This document shows positions 48,301-61,836 of a DNA stretch of 64,000 nt, one piece after another (position 1 is the stretch's first letter; every line of letters starts with the position of its first letter). Source of the DNA: Setaria digitata (Eukaryota > Nematoda > Chromadorea > Rhabditida > Setariidae); contig RCAB01000305.1 of NCBI GenBank assembly GCA_003640385.1, positions 1 through 64,000 on the forward strand. The letters run 5' to 3'. Made by a program: the position numbers and the translations under genes. The notes under the pieces are model-generated. The model was not told the origin of the DNA. It searched no databases and saw only the letters and a program-made list of their open reading frames with translations.

Positions 48301-51300
48301 ATTTAATTTGGGTTTATCGTTCCTATTGAATATAGAGTAAAGATTTTACGGCCGACTTCATCAAAATACCTTGTAAATGTCCTACTCATAAGGATGAGAA
48401 TTTATAAAAAAAAAAAAAAAAAANTTTCTAACCTAAATTTTTGAACATTTTAAGATTTCATTTCACTCACTTTTTTCCTCCCCCACTTGATCACTCATTT
48501 CTAATTGTTACTTCTTTTCCTTTTCCTTTTCCTTTTCTTTTTTTTCTTTTCTTTTTGTTAAAATTAATTTAACTCGAAAAGAAAGGGAAAATTTAAATGA
48601 ATATGAATAAATTAGATTCATGCAAAATTCTCTCTTCTGATATTCAGCAGCACATAAAAATACGTTTCACACCAGGTGTCCAATCCATTTTTCACAAAAA
48701 AAAAAAAAAAAAAAAAAAAGAAAAGAAAAAGAAAAAGAAAAAAATCACAAAAAGAAGAAAAATAGCCAATTAATTCTTATCATAAAGGATTGTTGTAATC
48801 ATTAACCATTTACTGGTTTTTCTTTTTTTTTTTTTTTTTTTCCGCACATTTTTGCATGTTCTTTTATTCATTGAAGAAAAATAATTTAAATTCAATTTGT
48901 TAAAATTTACAGCTTAAAAGACAACATTATCAGCTACTTTTCCATTGCACAACAATTATATTATAATTTCCGCGAAACATTTGCAGCAAATTATTAAAAA
49001 ATAAATTTACTAAAATGCCAAAAAAAAGAAAAAAAAAATTATACAGCTATTTGTTTTCTTTCAATTTCGAACAGTTCTAGTTTAATAGCTTCATAATTAT
49101 TTAAATTTTAAATTTGCTAGATCGATAATTTATACATATCTGTATTTAATTATTTCCGCTGTAATTTCACCTATTAACATTATTTATAGCTGTTACTGTA
49201 GAAATATTCCTTCGTCTTATGAAAGGAAAAAAGGAAATATCTCAGAATTAATGATTAGAAATGAAAGAAAATTGAAATTAATTTCTTATTTTTAATCAAA
49301 TTACGCTCCTTCGCTAATTGCTAAACCACCATCCACATGTTTATTAATTGAATCATTACCGGATTTTAAGATTAATTAACTTAACTCTTTAATCTCTGCG
49401 ATATCTGTAAATTTCAAGCAATTTCATTTTTCATTATTAAAATTTGAACGCTCCTTCATAACACTTTCATCAAAATTTAGCCAATTTTTTTTCTTTTTTT
49501 TTTTTTTTTTTTTTTTTGTTTTTTAAAGACTAGACGAACAACAACCTATTAGTTATTTAAATAGCTCTCAGCATATAGAAAATTTTTCAGGAAAGGCAAA
49601 AACTTAATTAGTTTTAAAATCCAAAATTACATTTAAAATGAGCAAATCGAGCACATTTGCATTTAACTGTAAATGTCTTAACACCTATAATGCTTTTTAG
49701 CTTGTTTTTAAAATTTAATACTGCACCATCAGTCCCAAAAAAAAAAAAAAAAAAGTAGAATTCAGGTTATTCATTATTCGATTAATATTAGACTTTTTAA
49801 ATTGCACTTAAAATTTACTGTTACTCGCAGGAGAGTGCATGCGAACTTTCCTTTGTCTTTTGTCTTGTACATATCAAGTAATCCATTATTTAATTATCAC
49901 TACTGTGTGTATTTTATGACATTTTGATTGACTGAACGGCAATTTTTGTTGAATTAGTGGAAACATTTGGTATGTAACATAATAATGAGAATGTGGCATC
50001 ATTGGTGGCACTTAAATGATGCCATTTGTTAAGAACGAAGATGAAAAATGAAAAGGACTGGAATGACTGAATCGGTTCTTGTTGCTAATTTTTAAAAATA
50101 AAAAAAAAATTTTTGAGATACTCTTCGTTCAAATATATATCCTGTAAGTTCTATGCTGTTTGTTTGACTTTTTTTTTTTTGCATTTTTATATCTAAAAAA
50201 TTAATTAAAAATCAAATTTTTGTTTTTTTGTAAATAATACTTTTTGTAGCTTAAGGAGAAATTAAAAATTGAAATGTAATTAAATTGCAATTTTACTCAG
50301 TACTTTTTTTTTTTTTTTATAACTGAAAACCAAGCAATCTTTTGAAATTCTATTTTATCTTTTTAAGAAAGAGAGAAACAGAAAATCTTTTTATAGAAGA
50401 AAAATTATTGATATTCATTTGATTTATTGCATTTGATATTATTCGATTTATTTCTTTTAATTCATTTTAACTCTCAATAAAATTCATTTAAAAACTTTAA
50501 AATTATAAAAGTGTACGGATAAATTGCCTGATTTAGTTAGGATATGACGATTAGTTACTTTTAATTACATTTAACGAACTCCTTTCATATGTAAAAAATT
50601 TTAAAATGCAAGCGATCGTATTAATGAACGACATTTACATTACGAGAATAGCATTTAAAGATAAATCTACTGGTACTTTTCATATATCTGATAGGGATAT
50701 AATATAAAATGAGAATTCATTAAACTAATTAGTTCCATCGGATAACTCTGCTACCAATTTTAAAATAATTTACATATAAATAAATAATTTCAATCTTGCA
50801 TTTTGCAGTGTTATGATACAAAAAAAAAAAAATATCTGTTAAAATTAAACTACAGAAAAACTAGATATTTATAATTAGCACTTGCTAGTCATACGTATGT
50901 AGATTTAGAAATGAAGCTAAAAAAAAAGTGTCCATTCTGGAATGGTATTTACCCAGAACCAGTACAGCTAATTGTAGACAGAGAGTGCTACTAACCGGAT
51001 ATTGCTAGCCGGATTAATCACTGTCTTTGATTTAGGCTGACTAAGTAAATGAACAGCAAAAAGATGCAGTCTCTTATAAGGTAAACAGAGATTACTATAC
51101 CGACTAATCCTGTTTAACGGTAACTGGAAGTCTCGGGGGAGGAGAATGTAAATTGGAAGATGATGGGGGGGTTTGGGGTTGACAAGATGAATGACAGGGG
51201 AATGGCGATTGATTCTTTTTACCTGATGCTATTACAGTGTCAACATTTCTTTCAGAAAGGACCGATCTTGTTTCTTCCTAAGATAACACGAAATATTGGA

Positions 51301-51830
51301 CCATCAGACTCAACAATAACAGTAGCAGCAGTATCAACAACAACAACAACAACAACAACAGCAGGAGCAACATCAATAAACAACAACCAGCAACAACAAA
51401 AACAATAACAGCAACGAACAATAAAAACAACACGTCAATGAAAACAACAAGCTTTCGATGTGCATTAAAGCAACGGTAAATGGTGATGTATTTACAGGAA
51501 AATCAGCAGTTAGCATGAGTATTTTGGCAAATTAGATGAAATATAATTGCAATGAAATTTGATGAAATTAAATGATATTCAGTGGCTATATAGCATGTAA
51601 ATAATGCAATTACTTAGCACTTAATAAATTGGAATTGTTCTATTAGTTTCTATCATTCTACTAGTTTCGATCATTCTCTTCTATTAGCTGAATAATTTGA
51701 ATTAAGAAGTGGAAAGTGATCAATTCTATGCAGTCCTGATCAGTTCTATTCGATTTCATTTCGTTCATATTTCTTCACTTGGCAGTCGATCGGATTGGGA
51801 AGCACTGTACTGTATTTCTGTTACCCAACT
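43007..51830. other. Long AT-rich interval between the nuclear receptor and the MANSC-like gene
   Basis: About 8.8 kb dominated by poly(A)/(T) tracts, a (TC)n run at about 45367-45397, a small GC-rich patch at 45450-45520 and the 33-bp satellite. A more balanced stretch at about 50930-51170, followed by a CAA microsatellite (51330-51420), may be the promoter and 5' UTR of the next gene. No further exons were convincing. An N lies at 48424 after a poly(A) run. Confidence 0.5.
45574..46196. repeat. 33-bp satellite, about 19 units, with a 132-bp higher-order repeat
   Basis: The unit is GGTAACTTAAAGGCATTCTG plus CAATCAACTTACG. Variant units recur in fixed order: AGTAAC, GGTAAC, GGTAAC with GTATTC, then GATAAC with CTTCAATCAATTTACA. 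This four-unit block repeats about three and a half times (units 5-18), flanked by more divergent units (1-4 and 19). The array therefore grew by duplication of a four-unit segment. There are no spacers. Confidence 0.95.
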
Positions 51831-53055
51831 ATGATATTATCAACGAGTATCAGCTCTATCTTGCTTTCCTTTTCTTTGTCAATATTGAATTTACTTTATT
51901 CTTCACAATATTCACTGGCAAATGATATCTTTTGCGGTAATTTAACAGTTTATCAGCGGAAATGGTCACTGGATAATGCCGCGGTACTTGTAAGCAGGAG
52001 AACACTTGACCTGAAACGATGTCTTCATATTTGCTGCAGTTTAAGCGGTATGTTTATTTGGCCTATAATTTTAATTAATTTCAGGCGAACATTGTTTACT
52101 GAATTATTTTTTGTGATTAGAGTATTAATTACTTATTAGGTAGCAGCTGAAAATGATATTTCGTTATGACTTTCTCTTCTATTTTTCATTTTAATTCTGA
52201 CCTTTGATATTGAATTTCTTTCGCTTCATTTTTTTTTTTTTTTTTTTTTTTTCTGTCTCAACCAATACTAAAATTAATTGAAAGCAAAGAGACATTAAAA
52301 AGTCAAAATAATAAAGTTAGATTAATTAGAGGAATTTAATAAGTTTTCGCAGAATTGATTAACTAATTTTCATTGAAATATAGTTTAAAGATCTTTTATT
52401 TTGAATAGGATGTATTATTTACTTTTCATGAAAAATGAAACTATATTTGTGAATGACTGTAAACAACGAATATTAATTTTAATCATCACTAGTATTTATC
52501 GCTATTCCTTTTGGATGGATGAAATCATTGTTTTCACATCCAATTTTCCAGAATTCAACAAGTTCAAAGGAAATTTGAATTGATGTACTTTTTTTTTTTT
52601 TTATAAGTGAATAATACAGTCCAAAAAAAAAAAATAATTTCAACTTTTAATTTAGCTTAATATCAGAACTCTTTTCATTGTAAACAAATTCATAAATACG
52701 CGTATATATGGAAATGGAAAATTTAAAAAAAAAAAAGAAAAGAATAAAAATAAATTAATTACTTTTCCTGGCCATGCATACCAGAAATAATTCAATTACC
52801 ATTTATGAAGTTCCTAATTATACTCAAATCATATTGCTCTGCTGCTATCATTCACCATAAACAATCATGGCATGAAAATCCGGCAAGAAATCCGTTACTA
52901 TATGAATTTCGAATTGAAGCTTTTTTTATTGTGCTAATTAGTAAAATGATTATTATTATTATTAAATTGATTATTAAAATCATTACTAAAATCATTACTT
53001 TGCATTTTGAGAGTAAACACCATTTGTTATACCAATTGTTATTTCCTTTTTTTTC

Positions 53056-53099
<44 letters not shown>

Positions 53100-56000
53100 N
53101 TTAATGGATTTTCATATCATTTCATTTTTCGTTTAAAGTCCAATGAATTATTTTGCAATTTCATTTATTGAAAGATATTATACTTCATTAGTTTTCTTTA
53201 ACATATTTTAATTAATATGTTTTACAACGATTACTATTTTATCGACAATCCATTCATTCTTTGTCCCTCTGAAATACAATCATGAAAAAGTGACTCTTAT
53301 TTTTTTTNACCACATTAAACATACCAATTTTCATTTATAATTATATTAATTAGTTGAAAAAATAAACAAATTTTATTTTATTTCATTTTTTTTTTTTTTT
53401 TTTAAATTTCACGAGAAGAAAGAATGAATGAATATAAACAAATGGGACACAGTGCAGCACCACCACAAATGCGAACCACCGTTGCTTGAAATTTAATTGT
53501 TAATCTTAAAAACAAATAAATGGAAAATTGAAATGTGCAAAATTATATCTGGTACAATTTAGAACTGGTAGCCTTTCGTAATATTTCTCCAATAAAAAAA
53601 AATTCTTTAGAAATATTTTCATTTAAAAAAATGAAAAAAAAAAAAAATAAAGAAAAAGAACAACGAAACTTGATAAATTGAAATGCAAAAAATGTTTCTA
53701 AAAAAAAAATTTACATTTTCCTTTTTTTTTTTTTATCCAGTCAAAATTTCTTATTTAATAAATCTTTATTGTTGTTATTAAAAGAAGATTTCATCAAGAC
53801 TAATTTTAGTTTTTAATTCAAACTTGATTTAGTGTACCTTAATTTAATTCATTTTGGATCCGAAGAAAAATAAGCAGCTTGAATTTCTTTTCTACAAAAA
53901 TATGATTGAAATTTCATTGTGTACATTATTATTATTATTTGAAATCAAGTTTATTTTCCCGTTTATAATTAATTCATTTCTAAAACTTGTAATGAAACTT
54001 TTTGGAAATCTTTCAATCGTTATTCAAACTATTATCCATTCCAATGAAGAATAAAATAGAGAAAGAAGCACATACATATGACATCACCTGGACAAAATAC
54101 GATTACACGTACGTAAATTTTGGATGAAAATTTTCGAAAGGATCATTTCTTATCTCATTATCATAAGTTCTCAATCTTCATCATCGACCTCAATCCATCC
54201 ATCGTCCTTGCCGGGATATTTCGCTGATAACAATAATGACCTTGATTTACTAGTACCGATATCTTCTGGCCTAAATAAATATTCTGAACAAAAGCCAACT
54301 AATCAATATATACATAAGATAAAATAGGAAGAATTAGCGATTAATATATAGCAAATTATAACTTCCCCACAGAAACTTTATTGCTTTAGAAGAAAGAAAA
54401 AATTTTTGAGCAGAAAATTTTTGAAATCATTAAAAAATTTTTATCATCGGCATTAATTCTTTCGTATGTTTGAAAACCAAATTGAAAGAAAAAAAATTTG
54501 TTTTTCACTTTTTCACAAAAAAAAAGAAAAATTTTTTTTTTTTTTTCCATTTCAGTCAACTTCGAATTCCACTCATTTTCCAATTAAATCATTTTCGTCT
54601 TCAACTAGATTCATTCCATCTAAATTTTGCTGATTAAATCTTATCCCTTTCATATATATGTTATGGTGAATATTGAAAAGAAAAAAATGCTATAAATTTA
54701 ATTTCTGAATCAATTTCAATTTCAATTTAGGCAAACATATATATTCATTTCATTTTGTACAAAATTGTCATAAGAATAGTTCTTGCACAAAAAGTTTCTT
54801 CTTATTTATTCACTTACAATGAGTTAATTGATTTTTTGTTATCCTCAACTACCTGCCAAACTTGATGATCCTTTTTTTTTTTTTGGACAATAAAAAGAAT
54901 TACAAAAATTAAAGAGATTAAATTGAATTGAATTTATTATCTCATGCAGTCTTACTATTTCTTCTCCTCTTTCTACTTATTCTCTCTTCTCCTTTCATCG
55001 TCTAAGTTTCATTGGTGTCAAATACATTGTAATTAGATTCTTTTATTAGTGAAATAATGAAAGAAAAAGTTGTTTGGAAGAAGGATGCATAATTTTAGAG
55101 CGGTATGATTTATCTGTTCGACATAAATGAAATGAACAATTGCACAATTTGTTCATGCAATTATGGCAATTGAAAATAAAAGTAATAAAAAGTATCAGGG
55201 AAATTGGAAAAAAAAAAATTCACAATTTCAAATCTAATTGAAATAGAAAAACGATAAATAGATAATACCAATGAAGAAAGAAATTTTGTTTCAGAATAAA
55301 CAAAAAAAAAAAAAAATCTGTTTATAAAATCTAAAATTTCATTTTATAATTAACTTACAATTAAAGTAAATGTTTTATTCGAATGCTAATCAAAATTCTG
55401 CTTTAGGTGATTAAAATGCCTTTTTTTTATCTTTTTCTTTCTTTTTTTTTTTTTTTTTATCTCGTGACAAAAAGAATGTCACTTCGAGATTGCACCAATT
55501 AATTCCATTTCATTGTTGTATACTCCAGGCAACCAGCTTACTTCACAAATATCCCACAAAATTTTACATTCCGGAAAAATTTGTCACTTTGTTGATAAGC
55601 AACAGACTGACAACAAAAAGGTTTTCAACAATTTTTCAAGCCAAATTTAATACATTAACATAAAACAACTGGAAACTAGAATAAGAACAATTCAAGTAAT
55701 TATAATTATTTCTACTGTTTAATACAAGAAATTTCTACGGCATACATGATTGCAATAAGCTGAATCATATGACATATCGCAAGAAATGTATCCGGAAAGC
55801 CGTAACAGTCACAGTAATCGTTGTCCGCTTTAAACAACAAACGGAACAGAGTGAATGAACAATTAATAAACATCAATACCTATTTGTTTAATAATTCAGG
55901 CAGCAAATTAATCAGGGATGAATGATTTTAGCTGTTTCAGACTGTCAAGGTGTGACATTTGTTGGCGTAGTGGAAAGGAAAATTGCTCAGGAAAATTGCA

Positions 56001-56286
56001 TGATGATAAAATGTAACGGTGAATGCCAATTTGATGACAAAACTGAATTCTCCGAAGGTGTTTCAGTAAAGATCAGCCGAACGTTACAGGTAACCTTGCA
56101 ATTAGGAAAAAAAAAAAAAAAAAAATTTTTTTTTTTCGACATCAAATACTGCACGTTTAATTGATGAACACTGTAATAATTTTAATTTACAATATTAACT
56201 GCATTTAAATGCCAGTTTCTACATATCAATTGCTACCTTAAAACTGTAATCATTAATGCTTATCATTATTATTTATTACTATTTTC

Positions 56287-56326
<40 letters not shown>

Positions 56327-57799
56327 GTTATTATTATTATTATTTTTACCATTGCATTGTATCAGTGTATATTTCCAAAGAAAGAATTAGAAGATGGATG
56401 ACCTGTCATAAAAGGATTGTTGAATTAATTCACATTATATTATTGAGAGGTATAAATTTGTATAGAATTACATATCTAATTTTCGCGCTATAAGAAGCCG
56501 CAAATAAGTGTTGGAGTAATGATCGACAAGTAATTACTATTACTCTGGCCTATGGACTATTTTAATATGTTTACTGAAATAGGTGCCATTAAATTTGAAA
56601 AGGTGTTGGACTAGAATGAGAATATCTATCAATTCTAGTAAGATCAAAGAATGAATGAAATGAAGAGGTACGACAGTAGGAGAGATGAGCAGCAGTATCG
56701 AGATACCGCGGGAAGGGTTCTTCATTAATGGATTTTGTTGGCAGCAGTCAATTAAACTCTGACTTATAACATTTTACTACTGTTTGCATTAATTTGTGAA
56801 AATTTTTTTGGTAAAAAGTAAATTACAATAATGAGCATCACAGATACTTTTAATAAACTGTAAAATTATAAAATTTAATTATTTATATACAATCCAGTTC
56901 TATAATTTTAGTATAATTACTTTTGGAAATATACTGTATGTATTTCCAAAACTGGGTTGTTTGTCATTGAACTTAAAAATAAGAAATCATTAAAGTAGCA
57001 GCTCTCTTTTGCTTGACCTTATCCGCCACCATTCTCTTTTAGCTAAAATTTCATTTCTCTCTCTAAAGATCACGAATAAGAATTTAATTACATGCATGTC
57101 AGGTTAATAATATACTTTTATTGAAATGAAGAGATAATTAAGCATTTAAAAATGATGTATAAAATGAATGAAACAAAGCAGTCATTTAACAAATGAGTGG
57201 AACTAATAAGATCTATGAAGAACTTAGCCATTTCCTAAATATGGAATTAATTTTTGAAATTTAATTAATATCTTCGATCTTGAAGCATTACGCAGAAGGA
57301 TTGAAGTGAAAATTGAAGCTCAAAAATTTAAGCTTAAAAAATAAAAAAGACTGAATGTTAAGGAATTATTAAGCGAAATCACGGTCAATTTAATAAATAT
57401 GCAAAATCATTCATTCACAAAAAAAAAACAATCAGAAGAATTACAAGCCTTTTTATTGAGTAAGCAGAACAAACTGAAAAGTAAATATATCGAAGGATAA
57501 TAAATATAAAAAAAAAAAATTTGTTAAATGAATAATAAATGAAATAACGAAAAAAATTTCAGAATTCTACATTCGATAGCATAGAAGCTACAAATACACT
57601 ATCAAGCTCAAACAGCAATTTGCTATCAGTGATAACGCCAATATGGGCTATAGGTCTGATAATTGTTGCTTCAGTACTTTGCATCGGCTTTAACATTGTA
57701 TTAATTAGTGCTTATATTTGTTGGCGAAGGAAGAAGAATCAGAAGCGTAAAGCGCACATTTCGACCATTACCGCATTACATGCCTTCAATCCTGCATAG
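51831..57799 (+). CDS. Type I membrane protein with MANSC-like cysteine domain
   Basis: Three phase-matched exons, 51831-52047, 55941-56089 and 57563-57799, give 200 aa. The signal peptide is residues 1-30 (very hydrophobic, ending QYSLA). The ectodomain has eight cysteines (35, 64, 68, 69, 74, 92, 97, 101) in the order C...C-X3-CC-X4-C...C-X4-C-X3-C. This is the spacing of MANSC/MANEC domains, found at the N-terminus of extracellular parts of proteins such as HAI-1 and MANSC1. The exon 1-2 join completes this pattern (HICCSLSDCQGVTF). A Ser/Asn-rich stalk (123-145), one membrane helix (about 146-175) and a basic stop-transfer WRRKKNQKRK precede a short cytoplasmic tail. The ATG at 51831 is the only in-frame ATG before the signal peptide. 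Intron 1 is 3.9 kb. The specific role is unknown; cell-surface adhesion or protease regulation would be a guess. Confidence 0.75.
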
Positions 57800-57953
57800 T
57801 GATTTCATTGAATTTTTGCTTAAAAAAGATCAGTTTTTTTTTTCCTTTTTTTTTTATTAAATATGATAAAATAGATATTTTATTTATTTTGATGAAACAC
57901 TTCAACCAATAATTAGTGCATATTTCATATTGCTCGGTAAATTATTAAATCCC

Positions 57954-57959
57954 AATAAA
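57954..57959 (+). terminator. Poly(A) signal of the MANSC-like gene
   Basis: AATAAA lies 155 nt after the stop at 57797-57799 and is the first canonical hexamer downstream. Confidence 0.45.
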
Positions 57960-58707
57960 ATTGGTATTTCATATTCAATTAATAATTTTATTACAATATG
58001 ATCATTATCATCAGTGTTGTTCGTTTCAATCCATCAATATGTAAAATTGTAAACATTTAACAATTTTTTTTTTTTTTTTGTGTTTTAAATAAATAATCCA
58101 TTGCATAACTATTATAATACGTTAAAGAAAAAAAAAAAAAAAAAGAACATCCCCGTTTGTAAATAAAAGGAATATACGGAGAATGAGTGTTTTTCAAACT
58201 AAAATATTTTTTCATAAATGGCATTTCTTTTTTTTTTCTAAACATTTTATACGAAAATTTCCAATAAATTATGTTAAACAAAAGATGTGAACAAATTTCG
58301 ATGTATTCTATAATCACTAAATTGATATAACGATGACAGCGGTGAAAAACATTGATGTAATTTCGCTTTGTCTGAAAATGATTACTAACACTCCGTAAAG
58401 GTTGATTTTTAACGATAATTTCGGAAATTTAAACAGAAAAAAAATTGAAATTGAAAAACAGCCTTTCTCCATTCATTAGCAGCTTTAATTTGTATATTTA
58501 TATATATATATATAAAAAAAAAAAAAAGTGGACCTTTACATATATATATATATATAAAGATGAGAAATACATACAGTGCCATTTTTTTTTCAATTAATTT
58601 AAAAATTCTATGTCTGTACATTGATAAATTTGTTGATAAATTTGGGAAGAAGATAAAATTGATAAAAGTCAAACAACGACAAGACATCATTTTAATATCT
58701 TTTGATA

Positions 58708-58816
58708 ATTTTAATTAGTATGAGTTGATCTATTTTGATATATATTATTATTACTATTATTTTATTATTATTATAATATATATTTTAATTAGTATGAGTT
58801 GATCTATTTTGATATA

Positions 58817-58876
<60 letters not shown>

Positions 58877-58991
58877 TATTATTATTATTATATATGTATA
58901 TATAAATAAATTTCTATACAAAATTTTTAACTGCAATAAATTTTGTTACTTTGGTTAATTTTTGTTGAATTATAGTGTTTCTTAAACAATG

Positions 58992-59027
<36 letters not shown>

Positions 59028-59060
59028 GTGATAATAATAATTAATAATAATAATATAAAA
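58708..59060. repeat. Duplicated segment plus opposed ATT and AAT microsatellites
   Basis: ATTTTAATTAGTATGAGTTG and the bases after it occur at 58708 and again at 58782 (period 74). The second copy runs into a long (ATT)n. About 100 bp further an (AAT)n follows, so the two tracts are complementary and could pair as a long imperfect hairpin. Confidence 0.75.
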
Positions 59061-59954
59061 AAACTATAGTAATGATAATAATCTTTCCTTCACTAATGCA
59101 ACCAAAATTAATCATTACTGCAGAGGTATGTCCATTTTTTCTTTTTTCTTTACTCTTCTCCTCTCCCCCATTCTCTTTTCCTATAATTATTTTGTCATCC
59201 CACTATCATTATTGCATGCATCTACCAACATCATTTTCCTCACTACCAATGTCCCTAATTCTTCAATCTCTCTACCTCCCCCTCCTAACTCCTCCCCAAA
59301 CATCATCGATATTCTGTACACTTTGATTTTTCCTTCATCCTCCTTCCTCTTCATTATAAACATCTTTTAGCATCCCTTATCTTCTCTTTTTCCTTTTTCA
59401 TCCTAGCTTCTTTTTTTTTTGTTTGCTGTTTTCAAACCCTATCTAATGTTTTTTGTTTTTTTTTTTTAAATTAAAAAGAGGATGTGGTAGTGCTAATAAA
59501 TGTTTATCATTATTACGTGAAATTTTAATTTTGCAAATCTTCATGTGAAAAATTAAAAAAATTTTATTAATTAACATTTCCATCAGTAAATTTAACATTA
59601 CTAATTAAGAAATTAAATGAAACATTCTATGTGATTGATCAAGAATAAAAAAGTTTGCGACTGTTCGAGAAAAAAAATTGAAATGTCGAGAATTCAAGAT
59701 TAAACTTCTACACTTGATCCATCGTTCTGTCAATTTTTTCTCTCACTCTCATTTTTCTTTCATCTTCTTCTTTTTCCTTTTTTCGTCTTCATCTCTTTCT
59801 TTCTTTCTTTTTTTTTTTTTTTTTCGCTTCAATTTTAAAATTTACCTGATTTGCATTTTTTTTTTTCTCGAAATTGAGCAATTTTTTACAAGGCCACATT
59901 CTTTTGCTTCCCACGCTGTTAGCTAAGCGTCTTTTCATCACTAACGGCTTACCA

Positions 59955-60084
59955 ACATACGTAACCTACACACGTGACCAGCATGCGTAACCAACATACG
60001 TAACTAACATGCGTAGCCAATACACGTAACTAGCATATGTAACTAATACATGCAATGAACATACGTAACCGACACACGTAACCG
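59955..60084. repeat. 13-bp degenerate tandem repeat, 10 units
   Basis: Ten consecutive 13-mers fit ACATACGTAACCA with substitutions, exactly 130 bp with no indels. The core ACGTAAC is kept in most units; changes are mostly transitions (ACGT to GCGT or ATGT). G+C is clearly higher than in the flanks. Confidence 0.9.
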
Positions 60085-60549
60085 TCTTTGTATATACCAT
60101 CGGAGCCTACGTAAGGTAAAGTAGTAACCTTTAAAGGAAGGAAGAATAAGTTTAATTTTATTTATTTATCTCTTAAATACTGCAAAAGATGACGGAATTA
60201 CCTATACATTCTCTATCTTGTAAATTAACTTCAAACCTTTTTTTTTTTTTTTTACCTGAAAACGAAGAGTTTTCTCTGATATACATTTACTGCTTCCTGC
60301 ATTATATTATTAATGATTGACGGATTTGTTGCATTATATCATCGATAAATGCATTAATAATTCTTTAATTATTATTTTAGATAATTTTTTAATTTTTTTT
60401 ATTACGAAATTTGTTCAAAAAAAAAAAAAAAAATAAAGAAAAAAACTCATACCATATGAGTTTCATCTACAAGAGACAGCAGTTCTAGTCAGTACTTCTT
60501 AACATATGGAATTTTTTTTTTTTTTTTTTTTCTTCAGATTTTTGATTAG

Positions 60550-61188
60550 TGATAGTGTTCGAACATTTTTCTAATGTCATCCATGAAATAACTGAGAAAC
60601 TGCAAACGAATATTCACCTGGTATAGTTTCGATTACAATTTCAGGTTATCCAGATCTAGTATTTTGCACCAACAGAACCTAATATCATGCATCACATCAC
60701 AATTACCACCAAATATACATCCATTCAAAAGCAGCACTAACTGAAATAGTCTGCTCATTTTTGAAATTTGAATTTAATTCCGGCATTATATTTCTGGCTA
60801 CAAAATTGCTTCGTACTTAAAATGGCTTAGTTCGTTTATATGGTGCCAGCTTTAATATGAAGTCTAATTTGGAAAATGACTACGTTCTTCATTCTCAGTG
60901 CATAAAACTAGAATGGAATAAATTTCAGTTCAAATTGATATCAGGCTAATTTTTTCAACGCCTAACTCTACTATGAGAGATTTTCAAGAAAGAAGGAAGA
61001 AAAAATTGCACCAAATTGTATTTTGCTTTCAACTTTTGCCATAAATTACCTTATAAATTTAGTTTAACTGAAATTTTCATTCTTTTTTTTTTTTTTTTTC
61101 TTTTTCAATTCCAAAGATGCAGAACAAGATGATCAGCCTGATACAGATAGAGCAGGAAAAAAACATCATTCTATTTTCGAAACACTAA
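60550..61188 (+). CDS. Two exon-like segments, possibly the 3' end of a small gene
   Basis: Segment 60550-60620, after a GATTAG acceptor and before a GTATAG donor, reads IVFEHFSNVIHEITEKLQTN and then IHL. Segment 61117-61188, after CCAAAG, reads MQNKMISLIQIEQEKNIILF, then SKH and a stop. Both are phase 0 at the junction and together would give an amphipathic, coiled-coil-like C-terminus. In the second segment another frame (DAEQDDQPDTDRAGKKHH onward) is also open to a TAG, so the frame is not certain. No upstream exon with the required phase was found. I do not recognise the product. Confidence 0.25.
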
Positions 61189-61836
61189 ACATATTGTAGT
61201 AGTGAAATAAAATGCAATAAAGGATTTTCGAGATTACAGATATTATTAACTCAGGAAGGACTAGAAATTCAGAAAAAAAAAAAAAAATTTACAATATTAA
61301 CCTTTGTCATTGTGTTTTAATTAGGATGAAATTAATTGAATTAGAAAACAAACTTCCTCGTAAATTGCTTCATTTTTTAGTGAAATAAAAATTTAGCATG
61401 CACCTAATGTTCATTTTTGTCTTGAATAAAAATTATGACTAATTTGAGAAAACATTCATAAAATAGAATTATTATTATTAGCGAAATCAATCAGTGCATC
61501 TGGAAACTGCAGAAAATGGTAAATCTAGACCTTTTCTTTTTTCCTCCTAAATTCTGTATGATCAATCAAGACTGAAACCGATGAAAATTTTGGAAGAAAT
61601 TTTCCTTCCAACATTATAACTTTTCAACATGATATCGTAATTATAATTCATAATTTTATTTCAGTCATTTACTCAAATAATTTCTTTTAATACAATAACT
61701 AAAATTCACTTCTTTCCACTATTCTTATTGTAATACGATGGTGACATAAAATTCGACAAGCAGCATTAGTTTTACATGAATAATTACTATAATTACTCAA
61801 ATACTGCATATAACTCATTACTATGAACCATATTAA

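Larger units (their letters stand above)
57960..60549. other. AT-rich interval with trinucleotide and 13-bp repeats
   Basis: It holds a 74-bp direct duplication (58708 and 58782), an (ATT)n tract (about 58815-58885), an (AAT)n tract in the opposite sense (about 58988-59060), a pyrimidine-rich plus strand at 59130-59420 and 59720-59830, and the 13-bp array. Open frames in the pyrimidine-rich parts are Ser/Phe/Leu-rich by composition only. Confidence 0.55.

Noticed and set aside
51160..51408. 82-codon plus-strand frame with poly-Thr and poly-Gln
   Set aside because: Half of it is a CAA/CAG microsatellite, and it is not in a usable splice arrangement with the signal-peptide exon at 51831. It is probably 5' flank or UTR.
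53041..53100. Open frame ending in poly-Phe
   Set aside because: A poly(T) tract running into an N; an assembly or homopolymer artefact.
55519..55612. Extra exon between exons 1 and 2 of the MANSC-like gene (NQLTSQISHKILHSGKICHF)
   Set aside because: Direct joining of 52047 to 55941 keeps phase and completes the cysteine spacing. Inserting this piece would break the CC-X4-C pattern and needs a poor donor.
59072..59926. Ser/Pro/Phe-rich plus-strand frames
   Set aside because: They are produced by pyrimidine-rich sequence and overlap each other in different frames; no motif or splice pattern.
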